Source: Anammoximicrobium sp964645045
Lineage (GTDB): Bacteria > Planctomycetota > Planctomycetia > Pirellulales > Pirellulaceae
Assembly (NCBI GenBank): GCA_964645045.1
Contig: CAZXYZ010000058.1
Location: forward strand, 1-64,000
Length of the DNA: 64,000 nt
Reading direction: 5' to 3'
In this document: in pieces, positions 7,986 to 17,500 of the stretch
Layout of the letters: every line of letters starts with the position of its first letter
Numbering within the stretch: position 1 is the first letter of the stretch
Program-made: the position numbers and the translations under genes
Notes under the pieces: model-generated
What the model was told of the DNA's origin: nothing
The model's input: only the letters and a program-made list of their open reading frames with translations
Database searches by the model: none

Positions 7986-9290
7986 ATGCAACGCTGGATC
8001 ACCAGTTGGCTTGTGGCTGCAGCCACGTTCACGCTGGCGGGGATCGCCTTGGCTCAGCCCAAGGACACGATCTACGACGAGGCTCAGGTGCCCGCCTACA
8101 CGTTGCCCGATCCGCTCATCATGCACGACGGGACGAAAGTCAGCGATGCCGATGCGTGGAGGAACAAACGCCGGGCGGAAATCCTGCGGCTGTTCGAGGA
8201 TCACGTGTACGGTCGCAGCCCCAAGGCGGTCGATAAAACCACCTTCGAGGTTACATCCCTCGACGCCAATGCCTTGGGCGGTAAAGCCACGCGCAAGGAA
8301 GTCGCCGTCTTCCTCACGGGCAAGCGGGACGGTCCGCGGATGGACTTGCTGCTGTACCTGCCCAACGCCGCCAGCAAGCCGATACCGGCTTTCCTCGGGC
8401 TGAACTTCTACGGAAACCACTGCGTCCACGCCGATCCGGGGATCACGCTCTCCAAACAGTGGATGCGTCCGACGCGGGAAATGGGCGTCTTGAACAATCG
8501 GGCAACGGAAGCCTCGCGTGGATGCCAAGCCCACCGCTGGCAGGTGGAGATGGTTCTGGACCGCGGCTATGCGCTGGCCACCGTGTATTACGGCGACATC
8601 GAGCCTGACTTCCCAGACGGCTGGAAACAGGGCTTGCGTGCAGCGTTGAGTCCGCAGGGCAAAGACACGGTCTTCCAGCCGAAGGATTGGGGTGCGATCG
8701 GCGCTTGGGCCTGGGGGCTGAGTCGTGTCATGGACTACCTGGAACAGGAACCGGCAGTGGATGCCAAGCGCGTGGCGGTGATGGGGCACTCGCGGCTGGG
8801 CAAGACCGCGCTCTGGGCGGGGGCGCAAGACGAACGGTTCGCCATCGTCATCTCGAATAACTCCGGCGAGGGTGGTGCGTCCCTGGTTCGGCGGCGATTC
8901 GGCGAAGCGATTCATCATTCCGTCAGCATGGTCCCGTACTGGTATTGCACGCAGTATCGCCAGTACGCGTGGCACGAAGCGGACCTGCCGGTGGACGCCC
9001 ACATGTTGATCTCGTTGATTGCCCCGCGCCCGGTCTACGTCGCCAGTGCCACGAAGGATCTGTGGGCCGATCCGCGCGGCGAGTTCCTGGCTGCCAAGCA
9101 TGCGGAGCCCGTGTACCAGTTGCTTGGCCGGGCTGGCTTGGATGTAGCCGACATGCCGCCTGCCGATCATCCCGTCGGCGACTTCATCGGCTACCATGTC
9201 CGCACGGGCGAACACGACGTGACGGCCTATGACTGGGAGCAGTACCTGTCGTTCGCCGACCGCCACTTCCGCTACGGGCGGGGCAGGTGA
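7986..9290 (+). CDS. Secreted glucuronoyl esterase-like protein (CE15 family)
   Basis: This 434-residue protein has a signal peptide (ATFTLAGIALAQ) and the bacterial CE15 layout: an N-terminal ADAWRNKRRAEILRLFEDHVYG segment, a long central region, and the nucleophile elbow GHSRLGKTALWAGAQD with Ser at about 269. NNSGEGGASLVRR follows (about 296, substrate-site Arg), and a late His lies in GEHDVTAYDWEQYL (about 408). CE15 enzymes cleave the ester between lignin and 4-O-methylglucuronic acid on xylan; related proteins act as acetyl esterases. The start at 7986 gives the signal peptide directly. A truncated copy of its N-terminus lies 764 bp upstream. It fits the polysaccharide-degrading theme of the window. 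Confidence 0.85.
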   Translation: MQRWITSWLVAAATFTLAGIALAQPKDTIYDEAQVPAYTLPDPLIMHDGTKVSDADAWRNKRRAEILRLFEDHVYGRSPKAVDKTTFEVTSLDANALGGKATRKEVAVFLTGKRDGPRMDLLLYLPNAASKPIPAFLGLNFYGNHCVHADPGITLSKQWMRPTREMGVLNNRATEASRGCQAHRWQVEMVLDRGYALATVYYGDIEPDFPDGWKQGLRAALSPQGKDTVFQPKDWGAIGAWAWGLSRVMDYLEQEPAVDAKRVAVMGHSRLGKTALWAGAQDERFAIVISNNSGEGGASLVRRRFGEAIHHSVSMVPYWYCTQYRQYAWHEADLPVDAHMLISLIAPRPVYVASATKDLWADPRGEFLAAKHAEPVYQLLGRAGLDVADMPPADHPVGDFIGYHVRTGEHDVTAYDWEQYLSFADRHFRYGRGR

Positions 9291-9346
9291 TCCACGCTGA
9301 CGGGATTTGGCCTGCTATGGCGTCTTAGGCGTAGGCAGGATGGGCC

Positions 9347-10189
9347 TCAGGCTGACTGCCGGAGCCGTGTTCTCAGGACCTTGCGGTTGGCGAGTGGCGT
9401 TGCGAATGTGCCGCTCTCGACGCCCGCGGCGATCAGCGCCGACCACGGGTACTCTTGGAAGTGTGGTGTATTTGGGCGGAAGCTGATCTGCACCCGTGGA
9501 TCATGCCGCCCGGCGCAGGTCCTTCGCCGTAAACCGGATCGGGAATGTCCCCTCATGTTCACAATTGCCAGCAAGCCCACATCATTATACCGCAAATACG
9601 TCAGCACTTGAGTCACGGCCAGCAAATTGGCCTTCTCGCCGGGCGGAGCGGGCTGTTCGATGGCCTCCCGGCAGCGCTGCATCATCGTCTCCGGCGGGTC
9701 AGGAAAATCGGTCAACGGCACCCACGGGATCAAGCCGACGTCCTGGGCCTGCAGCAGGTCCTCCGCAGGAATCGTCCACAACTCCACAACGCGCCACTTC
9801 AGACGGCACGACGACAGCCCGTGGCGGCTGCGCAGATTTCGGCTCCGGGGAATCCGGTACTTGCCTTTGGGCCGCAGCACCAAGGTCACCGCCTCCGGCA
9901 ACTCGCCGCGATCCAGGTACACCAGCATCAGGTCGCCCGTCAGTTGCTTTCCGACGCGGCGCTCCGGGTAGGTGGCCACTTCGAGCAGGAACAGGTCGTC
10001 CCGGGGTTCGCCCCGCAGGCGGACCTCCAACAGCCCGTCCGGCAATTGGCGTGGCTGCACCACTTCGGCCTGCGCGGGCCGCCAGGCTTCGATCTTTTCG
10101 ACCTTGGCCAGCCGCAGCATCGAGTCCCCATGGTGCTGGATCAGCCATTTGCTGCTCTTGTCGTACGGTTGGTGTTGGTCCTCGATCAT
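9347..10189 (-). CDS. Rpn/PD-(D/E)XK-like protein with an aberrant C-terminus
   Basis: The N-terminal 150 residues (QPYDKSSKWLIQHHGDSM, then LPDGLLEVRLRGEPRDDLFLLEVATYPERR, LMLVYLDRGELPEAVTLVLRP) have the order of Rpn-like recombination-promoting nucleases and their cyanobacterial and planctomycetal relatives; E in LLEVATYPERR would be a metal ligand. After LTYLRYNDVGLLAIV the sequence becomes Arg-rich and loses resemblance, suggesting a frameshift or fusion near 9560. ATG 10189 is chosen because GGAGGGGAG lies six bases upstream; ATG 10195 abuts the same Shine-Dalgarno sequence and the longer open frame to 10348 has no support. A transposase remnant lies head to head with it. Confidence 0.5.
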   Translation of the reverse strand: MIEDQHQPYDKSSKWLIQHHGDSMLRLAKVEKIEAWRPAQAEVVQPRQLPDGLLEVRLRGEPRDDLFLLEVATYPERRVGKQLTGDLMLVYLDRGELPEAVTLVLRPKGKYRIPRSRNLRSRHGLSSCRLKWRVVELWTIPAEDLLQAQDVGLIPWVPLTDFPDPPETMMQRCREAIEQPAPPGEKANLLAVTQVLTYLRYNDVGLLAIVNMRGHSRSGLRRRTCAGRHDPRVQISFRPNTPHFQEYPWSALIAAGVESGTFATPLANRKVLRTRLRQSA

Positions 10190-10330
10190 GGGCATCTCCC
10201 CTCCGTCGGTGAACGTGATCTCGGCGCGTCGCTTCGGTGCCCAGATTATACCGCAGGCCCAGCCGCGTTGCCGCCTGGGGACCGCTCGTATCGCGGGACT
10301 GCTTGCGATCGACATCTGCTCGATCGCCAT

Positions 10331-10602
10331 CATGAGCAACATCTTCACGTAGTGGTCAGGAACCGGCCGGATGTCGCGGGCCAGTGGAGCGGCGAGGAGG
10401 TGGCTCGCCGCTGGTGGAATCTGTTACCAGGACGCAAGACCGACGACGACAAGCCGGCCGAACCGGAGTCTCACGAAAATGTCAGCGACTGCTGGACGAA
10501 GCGGCCGTGTTGGCGTGCAGCGTGTATGTGGACCTGAACCCGATCCGGGCGGGAATCGCGGAGACTCCGGAGACCAGCACGTTTAAGCGGCATTGGGCGT
10601 GA
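10331..10602 (+). pseudogene. Remnant of a planctomycetal Y1/REP-type transposase
   Basis: Two pieces in different frames are recognisable. The first (10331 on) reads HLHVVVRNRPDV, then WSGEEVARRWWNLLPGRK, containing the HxH of the Y1 (HUH) transposase domain. The second (about 10470-10600) reads CQRLLDEAAVLACSVYVDLNPIRAG, the conserved C-terminal block. The sixty or so residues normally between them are missing and the frame changes. No terminal inverted repeats were found. It is a fossil. Confidence 0.65.
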
Positions 10603-10963
10603 TTTCGGCACTGCTCGGTTGCACAACAAGGGGCAGATCACTTTTGTGCGAAACAAATAGCCCCGGCCTGACGGAGCACACGAAGCAAACACAAGATGCA
10701 ATCACAAGGCTCCGTCAGACCGAGGTGTCTCGTCACGGCTCGTGCTGATGGGCATCAGCGCCATGGGCCGTGTTGGTTGGTTGGGGCTGTGGGGACGCGG
10801 AACCGTGGACTCGATCCGGCCGAGGAAGGGAAGAGACGCGACAGGGCGTCCGTTCTCGAACGCCACTGCCGCGTAGTTGCCTCGGGCATCTCATCAAGCC
10901 CACTTCACCAGAAACCTAGCTTGCCGCCAAGGCTTGTCAAACGCGGACGAAAAAGTTACCGGC
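10603..10963. other. Intergenic, nothing recognised
   Basis: About 360 bases between the transposase remnant and the methyltransferase stop. No convincing coding frame, repeat or RNA feature was seen. Confidence 0.35.
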
Positions 10964-11842
10964 TCAGCGCAGGATTTTCCGCAGGCGGCGACGGGCCATT
11001 TCGCAGTATTCGGCCACACAGTCGATGCCGAGGTATTGTCGCCCCAGGCGTTTGGCGACGACCGCCGTGGTGCCGCTGCCCAGAAACGGATCTAGCACCA
11101 CGCCACCGTCCGGGCAGCCGGCTAAGATGCAGGTCTCGACCAGCGGCTCCGGGAAGACGGCGAAATGCGCTTCGCGGAACTTCGATAACGAGATGGACCA
11201 CACGGTGCGCTTGTTTCGTCCCTTAGGGTGAAACGCTTGGTCCCAGCGGCCGTGGTGCAAGTTCGGGTTGCCCTTGTTCTTGCCCTGCTCCGGCGTTCCG
11301 CCGGGCTGAAAGAAATGCTTGCGTCCGCCCTTCATCCGGCTCTTGTCCGTGAACGTCACGTGCGGTTCGCGGATGGAGTCCGCGTCGTAGTAGTAATCCG
11401 GCGACTTGGTAAAGAAGAACACGTACTCGTGGTCGGTGGTCGGCCGGGTCTTGACCGCCGACGGCATGGCGTTGGGTTTGTGCCAGATGATGTCGCTGCG
11501 GAGGATCCAGCCATCGGCTTTCAGGGCCAAGGCCACTCGCCACGGCATGCCCAGCAGTTCGCCGTCCAGGTACTTGTCCCCAATCACCAGCCACAGCGAA
11601 CCGCTGTCCTTCAATGTGCGGCGGCACTCGCCGAACACAGAGGTCAATCGCTCGATGTAGGCCTCCGGCGTTTCCTCCAGGCCCAGTTGGTGTTCGCCGC
11701 TGTAATCGCGTTGGCAGTAGTAGGGAGGGCTGGTGACGACCGTATCCACCAAGCTGGCCGACAATGCCTGCAGCTGCGCCAGCGCATCGCCGTGCAGGAT
11801 CTGATTGAAAAGGCTGTCAAATTGGATGTCGGACGCTGACAT
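10964..11842 (-). CDS. Orphan DNA methyltransferase (beta class, SPPY type)
   Basis: A 292-residue S-adenosylmethionine-dependent DNA methyltransferase. The catalytic motif TSPPYY (about residue 37-42) comes first and the AdoMet-binding DPFLGSGTTAVVAKRLGR comes near residue 250, the order of beta-class enzymes. SPPY favours N4-cytosine, though N6-adenine cannot be excluded. The segment between holds LWLVIGDKY, WHKPNAMPS and WSISLSKF typical of the group. ATG 11842 (MSASDIQFDSLFNQILHGDAL) is preferred over an upstream start at 11992 because the usual short lead-in before the IHGDAL strand is present. No restriction endonuclease gene is adjacent, so it is a solitary methylase. Confidence 0.85.
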   Translation of the reverse strand: MSASDIQFDSLFNQILHGDALAQLQALSASLVDTVVTSPPYYCQRDYSGEHQLGLEETPEAYIERLTSVFGECRRTLKDSGSLWLVIGDKYLDGELLGMPWRVALALKADGWILRSDIIWHKPNAMPSAVKTRPTTDHEYVFFFTKSPDYYYDADSIREPHVTFTDKSRMKGGRKHFFQPGGTPEQGKNKGNPNLHHGRWDQAFHPKGRNKRTVWSISLSKFREAHFAVFPEPLVETCILAGCPDGGVVLDPFLGSGTTAVVAKRLGRQYLGIDCVAEYCEMARRRLRKILR

Positions 11843-12262
11843 GGCATGGATTATCGGGAATTCAGCCACTTTGGGAAGCGGGCTACCTTTCGGACGCCGA
11901 GTGCCGGTTTCGACGGTCACACTTCGACCCCAACCGCCTCGCGAGACGGATGAAATACTGGCGCGCACAGAAGCGGGATAGGCTCCTAGCATGTCAATAC
12001 ATAGTCCAGGCAGACATGGAAGTTCGAAATGCCCAGAACTTGACAGGCTGGAAGCCTATCCCACGATTTTTTCAACGGTTTCCTCGCGCGGTTGGTGTCG
12101 CGCAGGCGAAGGCAGACCATCGAGCTGGGGAAACCGGAAAAGCAGAAACTTCCCGCGGCCGTAGGTGTTTCATACTTCAGCCGGAAGGGATAAGATACTT
12201 GACGCACGACCGTCGGCCGGTCCGGCGTGACGGAATCTTCCCCCAGTACAGGGTAGGACACG
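11843..12262. other. Divergent intergenic region with a dispersed-repeat-like motif
   Basis: About 420 bases separate the methyltransferase start from the sigma-factor start. The segment around 12040-12064 (ACAGGCTGGAAGCC with CTATCCCAC) is palindromic in style and resembles short interspersed repeats elsewhere in the window. Otherwise no gene or clear promoter was identified. Confidence 0.4.
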
Positions 12263-12904
12263 TTGTCGCTCACCCAAATCCTCGAATCGAAGCCGTTGCC
12301 GTACGAGACAACCGACCCCGATGTGCGGTTGATGCTGCAAGTGCGCGACGACAACGCGGCCGCTTTTGAGGAGTTGGTGTTGCGCTATCAGGCCCGGCTG
12401 ATCACGGTCTTGCAGAACCTGGTGCAGGACCGCGACCGGGCGGAAGAACTGGCTCAAGATGTGTTCTTGCGGGTCTACCGCGCCCGCAAGAGCTACGTGC
12501 CGGACGCCAAGTTCTCCACCTGGTTGTTTACGATCGCCCACAACGTCGGCAGCAATGCGATCCGGACGTTGTCCCGCCGGCGCGAGGTACACATGACCGC
12601 TGCGCCGGGCAGCGACGCGGGGGGTAGACCGCTGGACGATTTGGCGACGGCCCCCAGCGGACTGATGCCGGCGCGGCAGTTGGACAAGGCCGAGTTGACG
12701 GAAGTGGTCCGGGAGGCGGTCGATTCGTTGAACGAGCGGCAGCGGATGGCGATCTTGCTGGCTAAGTTCGAGCACATGAGTTACGCCGACATCGCTGCCA
12801 CCATGGGGTTGTCGATCAAGGCGGTGAAATCGTTATTGTCGCGGGCTCGAGAGAATCTGCGGGTGATCCTCGAACCGTACCTTCAGGAGGGCACACGGCC
12901 GTGA
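12263..12904 (+). CDS. ECF-type RNA polymerase sigma-70 factor
   Basis: A 213-residue sigma factor with region 2 (AAAFEELVLRYQARLITVL, then AEELAQDVFLRVYRARK and FSTWLFTIAHNVGSNAIR) in the first half and region 4 (LNERQRMAILLAKFEHMSY, then DIAATMGLSIKAVKSLLSRARENLR) in the second. Region 3 is absent, as in ECF factors. The TTG at 12263 is the probable start, with AGGGTAGGA about eight bases upstream. The stop overlaps the next gene by four bases (GTGA), which encodes the likely anti-sigma factor. Confidence 0.85.
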   Translation: MSLTQILESKPLPYETTDPDVRLMLQVRDDNAAAFEELVLRYQARLITVLQNLVQDRDRAEELAQDVFLRVYRARKSYVPDAKFSTWLFTIAHNVGSNAIRTLSRRREVHMTAAPGSDAGGRPLDDLATAPSGLMPARQLDKAELTEVVREAVDSLNERQRMAILLAKFEHMSYADIAATMGLSIKAVKSLLSRARENLRVILEPYLQEGTRP

Positions 12905-13416
12905 ACGCGGAGCGGATGCCAACAGACGAAACCCACGACGACTTTCCCGCCGACCTGGTGGCTTACCTGGACGGGGAGCTGGACGCCGAGCAGACGCGGG
13001 CCGTCGAACGGCGGCTGTCCAGCGACCCCGCCTACCGCCAGCAGTTGCGGGAACTGCAACAGGCCTGGGACTTGTTGGACCAGTTGCCCAAGGCGGAGGT
13101 GGACGACACCTTTACGCAAACCACGCTGGCGATGGTTGCCGTGTCGGCGTCCGGCGACGTCGCCCAGGCCCAGGTGCGGCGTGGCCGCATGCGCCGCTGG
13201 ATGTGGTGGACCGGAAGCGCGGCGGCGGCCGTGGCGTTTGCCGCCGGATACTTCGCCGTGTCGACCGTGGTCAGCCGCGAGAATCGGCGGCTGTTGCGCG
13301 ATCTGCCGGTGATCCAGCATCTGGACGAGTACCGTTATGCGGGCAGCGTCGAATTTTTGCGCTTGCTGGACCACGAGGGCGTTTTTGCCGAAGACGAGAT
13401 TCCCAATGAGATGTGA
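12901..13416 (+). CDS. Membrane-anchored anti-sigma factor
   Basis: This 171-residue protein begins with a short helical domain (DLVAYLDGELDAEQTRAVERRL, SSDPAYRQQLRELQQAWDLLD) that matches the sigma-binding end of zinc-free anti-sigma factors, lacking the HxxxCxxC motif. One transmembrane helix spans about residues 101-124, with a 45-residue extracytoplasmic tail. GTG start overlaps the sigma stop by four bases. By position it should hold the upstream ECF sigma factor inactive until an envelope signal arrives. Confidence 0.75.
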   Translation: MNAERMPTDETHDDFPADLVAYLDGELDAEQTRAVERRLSSDPAYRQQLRELQQAWDLLDQLPKAEVDDTFTQTTLAMVAVSASGDVAQAQVRRGRMRRWMWWTGSAAAAVAFAAGYFAVSTVVSRENRRLLRDLPVIQHLDEYRYAGSVEFLRLLDHEGVFAEDEIPNEM

Positions 13417-14452
13417 GACACGTTTTCCCATCTTGGTGACCTGGACGCTGATCGTCGCCGCGACCGCCAGTCCGGCGGCCGAGCAGACCGCTGCGCCGGC
13501 TGGCGCCGCAAGGAGTCCGGCCGAGATGTCACCGGCGGAGAAGAAAGAACTTCAGGGCAAGCAGGAGCGGTTCTACCGCCTGGACCAGCAGACCCGGGAC
13601 CAGTTGCGGCAAATGCATGACGAGTTGATGCGGGACCCGGATTCGGCGCAGCTGCAAGCCGTGCTGACGCGGTACGTCAGCTGGCTGCAGACGTTGTCGT
13701 CCGGCCAGCGGGCGGATTTGCTGAGTCTGCCGCCGAACGAGCGAGTGGCGGAAATCAAACGCCTGCAAGAACAGCAGACCGCGTCGCGGATGCGCAGCTA
13801 CGTGCCGCGCAAACTGTCCGATGACGACCTGCAGATCATTGCCAATTGGGTGGAACAGATGGTCCAACGCCACGAGCCGGAGATTCTGAAGCGGTGGCCG
13901 ATGTTCCAGGAACGCTTGGACGGCATTCCAGACATCAAACGGCGGAGTCAAGCCTTGGTGTTCATGGTCCAGCGCTCGGGCTTTCACCGCGATTGGTTGC
14001 AGCCTACTCCCGAAGAAATCGAACAGTTGAAGGCACAGTTATCGGCAGAGGCCCGGCAAGAGTTGGAGAAGGCCAAAGCCGAGGGCCGTCTGCCGGAGTT
14101 GGCCGAAGCCTGGATGCGGGCCGCCATGTTCAGCCGCCTGGCTGGACCGCCGGTCGACAAGGAGCAGTTGCGTCGGTTCTTCAAAGAGGATCTGGACCCG
14201 CAGCAGCGGGAATTTCTGGAAAGCCTGCCGCCGGAACGAATGCAGGCCGAACTGGTGCGGATGTACTACTCCCATCGCTTCCGCCGCGACGGCTTTCGCG
14301 ACTGGCCCGGATTCCGCAAGCCCGGCAGCGGCCTACGCGGCCCTGCGTCCCGTTTCGGGCCGCCGGGGATGCGCGAACCCAACGGCGGCGACCGTCCGCC
14401 CGGGGCACCCCAGCCGAAATCTGCCCCGCGGAACGGCGGCGCGGCCATGTAA
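13406..14452 (+). CDS. Secreted helical protein of the sigma/anti-sigma operon
   Basis: ATG 13406 overlaps the end of the anti-sigma gene by 11 bp and opens a signal peptide (TRFPILVTWTLIVAATASPAA). The mature part, about 320 residues, is strongly helical with several repeats of the type LSxxQRxxLLxLPPxER (SSGQRADLLSLPPNERV, DPQQREFLESLPPERM), followed by a Pro/Gly/Arg-rich tail. Similar helical, DUF3106-like proteins follow sigma factors in planctomycetes in my recollection. It may be the sensed partner of the anti-sigma factor. Function is not established. Confidence 0.65.
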   Translation: MRCETRFPILVTWTLIVAATASPAAEQTAAPAGAARSPAEMSPAEKKELQGKQERFYRLDQQTRDQLRQMHDELMRDPDSAQLQAVLTRYVSWLQTLSSGQRADLLSLPPNERVAEIKRLQEQQTASRMRSYVPRKLSDDDLQIIANWVEQMVQRHEPEILKRWPMFQERLDGIPDIKRRSQALVFMVQRSGFHRDWLQPTPEEIEQLKAQLSAEARQELEKAKAEGRLPELAEAWMRAAMFSRLAGPPVDKEQLRRFFKEDLDPQQREFLESLPPERMQAELVRMYYSHRFRRDGFRDWPGFRKPGSGLRGPASRFGPPGMREPNGGDRPPGAPQPKSAPRNGGAAM

Positions 14453-14467
14453 AGGCGCCAACCTCGC

Positions 14468-14537
14468 TGGAGTTCACGCTTTAGCGTGTCTTTTTCGGCG
14501 GGCATCGCCCGCCCGGCACGCTGAAGCGTGAACTCCA
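14468..14537. repeat. Long imperfect palindrome between convergent genes
   Basis: Arms TGGAGTTCACGCTTTAGCGTG (14468-14488, starting TGGAG) and its near-complement at 14517-14537 (CACGCTGAAGCGTG...CTCCA) pair almost completely. The loop holds a second small stem, GCGGGC/GCCCGC. Position between the gene ending at 14452 and the minus-strand gene ending at 14579 suits a bidirectional terminator, while the form is that of a dispersed REP-like element. Confidence 0.65.
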
Positions 14538-14578
14538 ACAAGGCCAACCCCCGGCGGATTCCCATGAGAATCGCACCT

Positions 14579-17500
14579 TTACCGGGGTGGAGGCAGATGC
14601 CTCATCCCTTCCGCAGCGTCTCCCGCCCGGACCACTTCCACCCAGTGCTTGGCCTCGACCCCCAACACGTCACGCAGCTGATGGCGGCAGCTGATGCCGC
14701 AGGCGATGACCGTCTTGCCCTGGGCGATGGCCTGTTGTACGGCCGGAAACAACCGCCGCCCGCCGACGGCCAGCGAGACGTCAAAGTGCTCGTACCCAAA
14801 CGAACCGGCCATGCCGCAGCAGCCGGAGTCGACCTCTTCGCACGTCACGTCCGGCAAGCGGGCAAAGTGCCCGCGGATGGCGGCGGTGCCGAACCCGGCT
14901 TTCTGGTGACAATGGCCGTGCAGCAGGAACTGGCTCGCCATTGCGGCCAGCGGAGCGATCCGCCCGGCGGAAACCTCGCGGTCCAGGAATACGTCGATCA
15001 TGGTCACGCAAGCGGCGACCCGTCGGCCCAGTTCGGCGTCGTCGATCAAATCGGGCAGATCGTCGGCCAGTGCCGAAGCGCAGGACGGTTCGAGGCACAA
15101 GATCGGCAGCCCTTGACGGGCATACACGTCCAGCTTCTGCATCGTTTTGGTGCCGTCGCGTTTGGCTTGCCGTACCAGGCCCTTGGACAGTCGCGGCCGT
15201 TGGCAACAGCCGGCCCGCGCGAGCACGACTTCGTATCCGCAGTTTTCCAGCAATTCCACGGCCGACACGCCCACGTGCGGCTCCATGTAATTGGCATACG
15301 TGTCGTCGAACAGGACAACTCGGGGGCGCGGTCCGTAGGATGGATCTCCAGATCCGTCCCCTGCCCTGGAACTTTGCCCACCGCCCCGCGTACGCAGTAA
15401 CTGCGCCAGCGTCCGCGTAGCAAACGGCGGCATCGCGCGGCGGCGGTCCATGCCGGCGATCTTCTCCAGCAGCCAATCGTAGCCCGGCAAGCGGGCCACG
15501 AAATTGACGGCGTGGGCCAACGTTCCGGCCAGCCACCGCGCCATCTGCGGCATGTCGCCGATCAGCCGATAGCCCAGTGGCACGCCGTGCCGATCGTGGT
15601 GCATTTGCAGCACTTCGCTTTTCAGCCGCGCCATATCGACCGCGTTAGGGCACTCGCTCTTGCAAGCCTTGCAGGCCAGGCACAAATCCAAAACCTGCTT
15701 CATCCGGTCCGACGCCAGCGCGTCGTCGCCCAGTTGGCCGGACATGGCCAGCCGCAATGCGTTCGCCCGGCCGCGCGTGGAAGCTTCCTCGTCCCTCGTG
15801 GCCATAAAGCTGGGGCACATCGTCCCGGCGTCCAGTTTGCGGCACGCTCCCACGCCGTTGCACTGTTCGACCGCCCGTTGAAAACCGTCCTGCTCGCGGT
15901 AGTGAAACAGCGTCGCGATGTCTTTGGGCCGGTAGGCGTCACCGTACCGCATGTGGCTGGTCATCGACGGCGTGTCGACGATCTTGCCGGGGTTCATCAC
16001 GTTGCCGGGATCGAACAGTCCCTTGATCCGCCGGAACGCCTCGTACAACTGCGGGCCGTAATAGCGTGGGATGAATTCGCCTCGCACCAGTCCGTCGCCG
16101 TGTTCGCCAGCAAACACGCCGCCGTACTGGCAGACCAACTCAAACGCGCGGTTGGCAATCTCGACCATCTTCCGGCGGTGCTCCGGCAGGTGCAGGTCCA
16201 GCCGCGGCCGGAAATGGATCACGCCGACGCTGGCATGGGCATACATGGTCGTCGGCACGTCCAGTTCGCGGCAGATGCCCTGCAAGCGTTCGATGTATTC
16301 CGCCAGCACCTCGACCGGCACGCAGGCATCTTCGACGAACGCCTGTCCCTTGACCGGGCCGGGGACGTTGCTGATCAAACCCAAGCCAAGTTTGCGGACG
16401 CTCCACACGTCGGCTTGGCCCTGTTTGTCGGTGCGCACGGGCCAGGCGTAACCGATCCCCTTGCTCTTCAAGTCGGCAACGACGTCCTGGCTCCGCCGCT
16501 GAGCGTCGGCTGCATCGCTGCCGAACACTTCGACGATCAGCACCGCCTTGGGCTGACCCTCGAAAAACGTCGCCAGCCGGCGCGTGGTGGCGTTGATCAG
16601 CGATTCGCGGATCACCAGGTCATCCAGCAGTTCAACGGCGCTCACCGGGTGAGCGAGGATTTCCGGCACACGGCGAAGCGACTCGAGTTCATCGTCGAAC
16701 TGCACGATCGCCAGTGCCGTGGCGGCCGGCAGTGGCGTCAGGCGGAGTTTGGCTTCCAGCACGCACGCCAGCGTGCCTTCGCTGCCGACGATCAAGTTGG
16801 ACAAGTTCCATGTGCGATGCCCGTCCAGGTTCCGGCCGCCGATCGGGCCGGTGTAGCCCGCGCCGTCCACGAACTCGTCAAGATTGTACCCCGAGACGTG
16901 GCGCATGACCCGCGGATAGCGGGCCAGGATCTGGTCGCGGTTGGCGGCGATGACCGCGCTGACGCCCCGATAGATTTCCGCCGCATGCGTGGAGCCTTCG
17001 CTGCGCTGCCGCCACTGTTCATCGTCGGCCGGTTCGAGGTCCATCACCGTGCCGTCCGCCAGGACCACTCGACACGACAGCACGTGGTCGATCGTCTTGC
17101 CGTAGACGATGGACCGGGTCCCCGAGGCGTTATTGCCGATCATTCCGCCAACCGTCGCCCGGTTGCCGGTGGCCGGATCGGGGGCGAAGTGCAGCCGATG
17201 CGGAGCCAGTTGGGCGTTCAGCAAGTCGCGGATCACACCTGGCTGAACCCGCGCCCAATGCTCAGCGACGTTCACCTCCAAGACTTGGTCCATGTACTTG
17301 GACACGTCCAACACCAGTCCCGGCCCGAACGTCTGCCCCGACAGCGAGGTCGCGCCGCCGCGCGGAGTGATCGGCACGCCGCTCCGTCCGGCCGCCGCGA
17401 CCGCCGCAATGCAATCGGCTTCGTCGCGCGGCACGGCCACGCAGGCCGGCATGATTTGATAGTGGCTGGCGTCCGTCGCGTGCAGTCCGCAACTCATGCG

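Noticed and set aside
7680..9266. A 528-codon open frame on the minus strand opposite the CE15 gene
   Set aside because: It mirrors the codon-position bias of the plus-strand CE15 gene, has no family pattern and no Shine-Dalgarno sequence.
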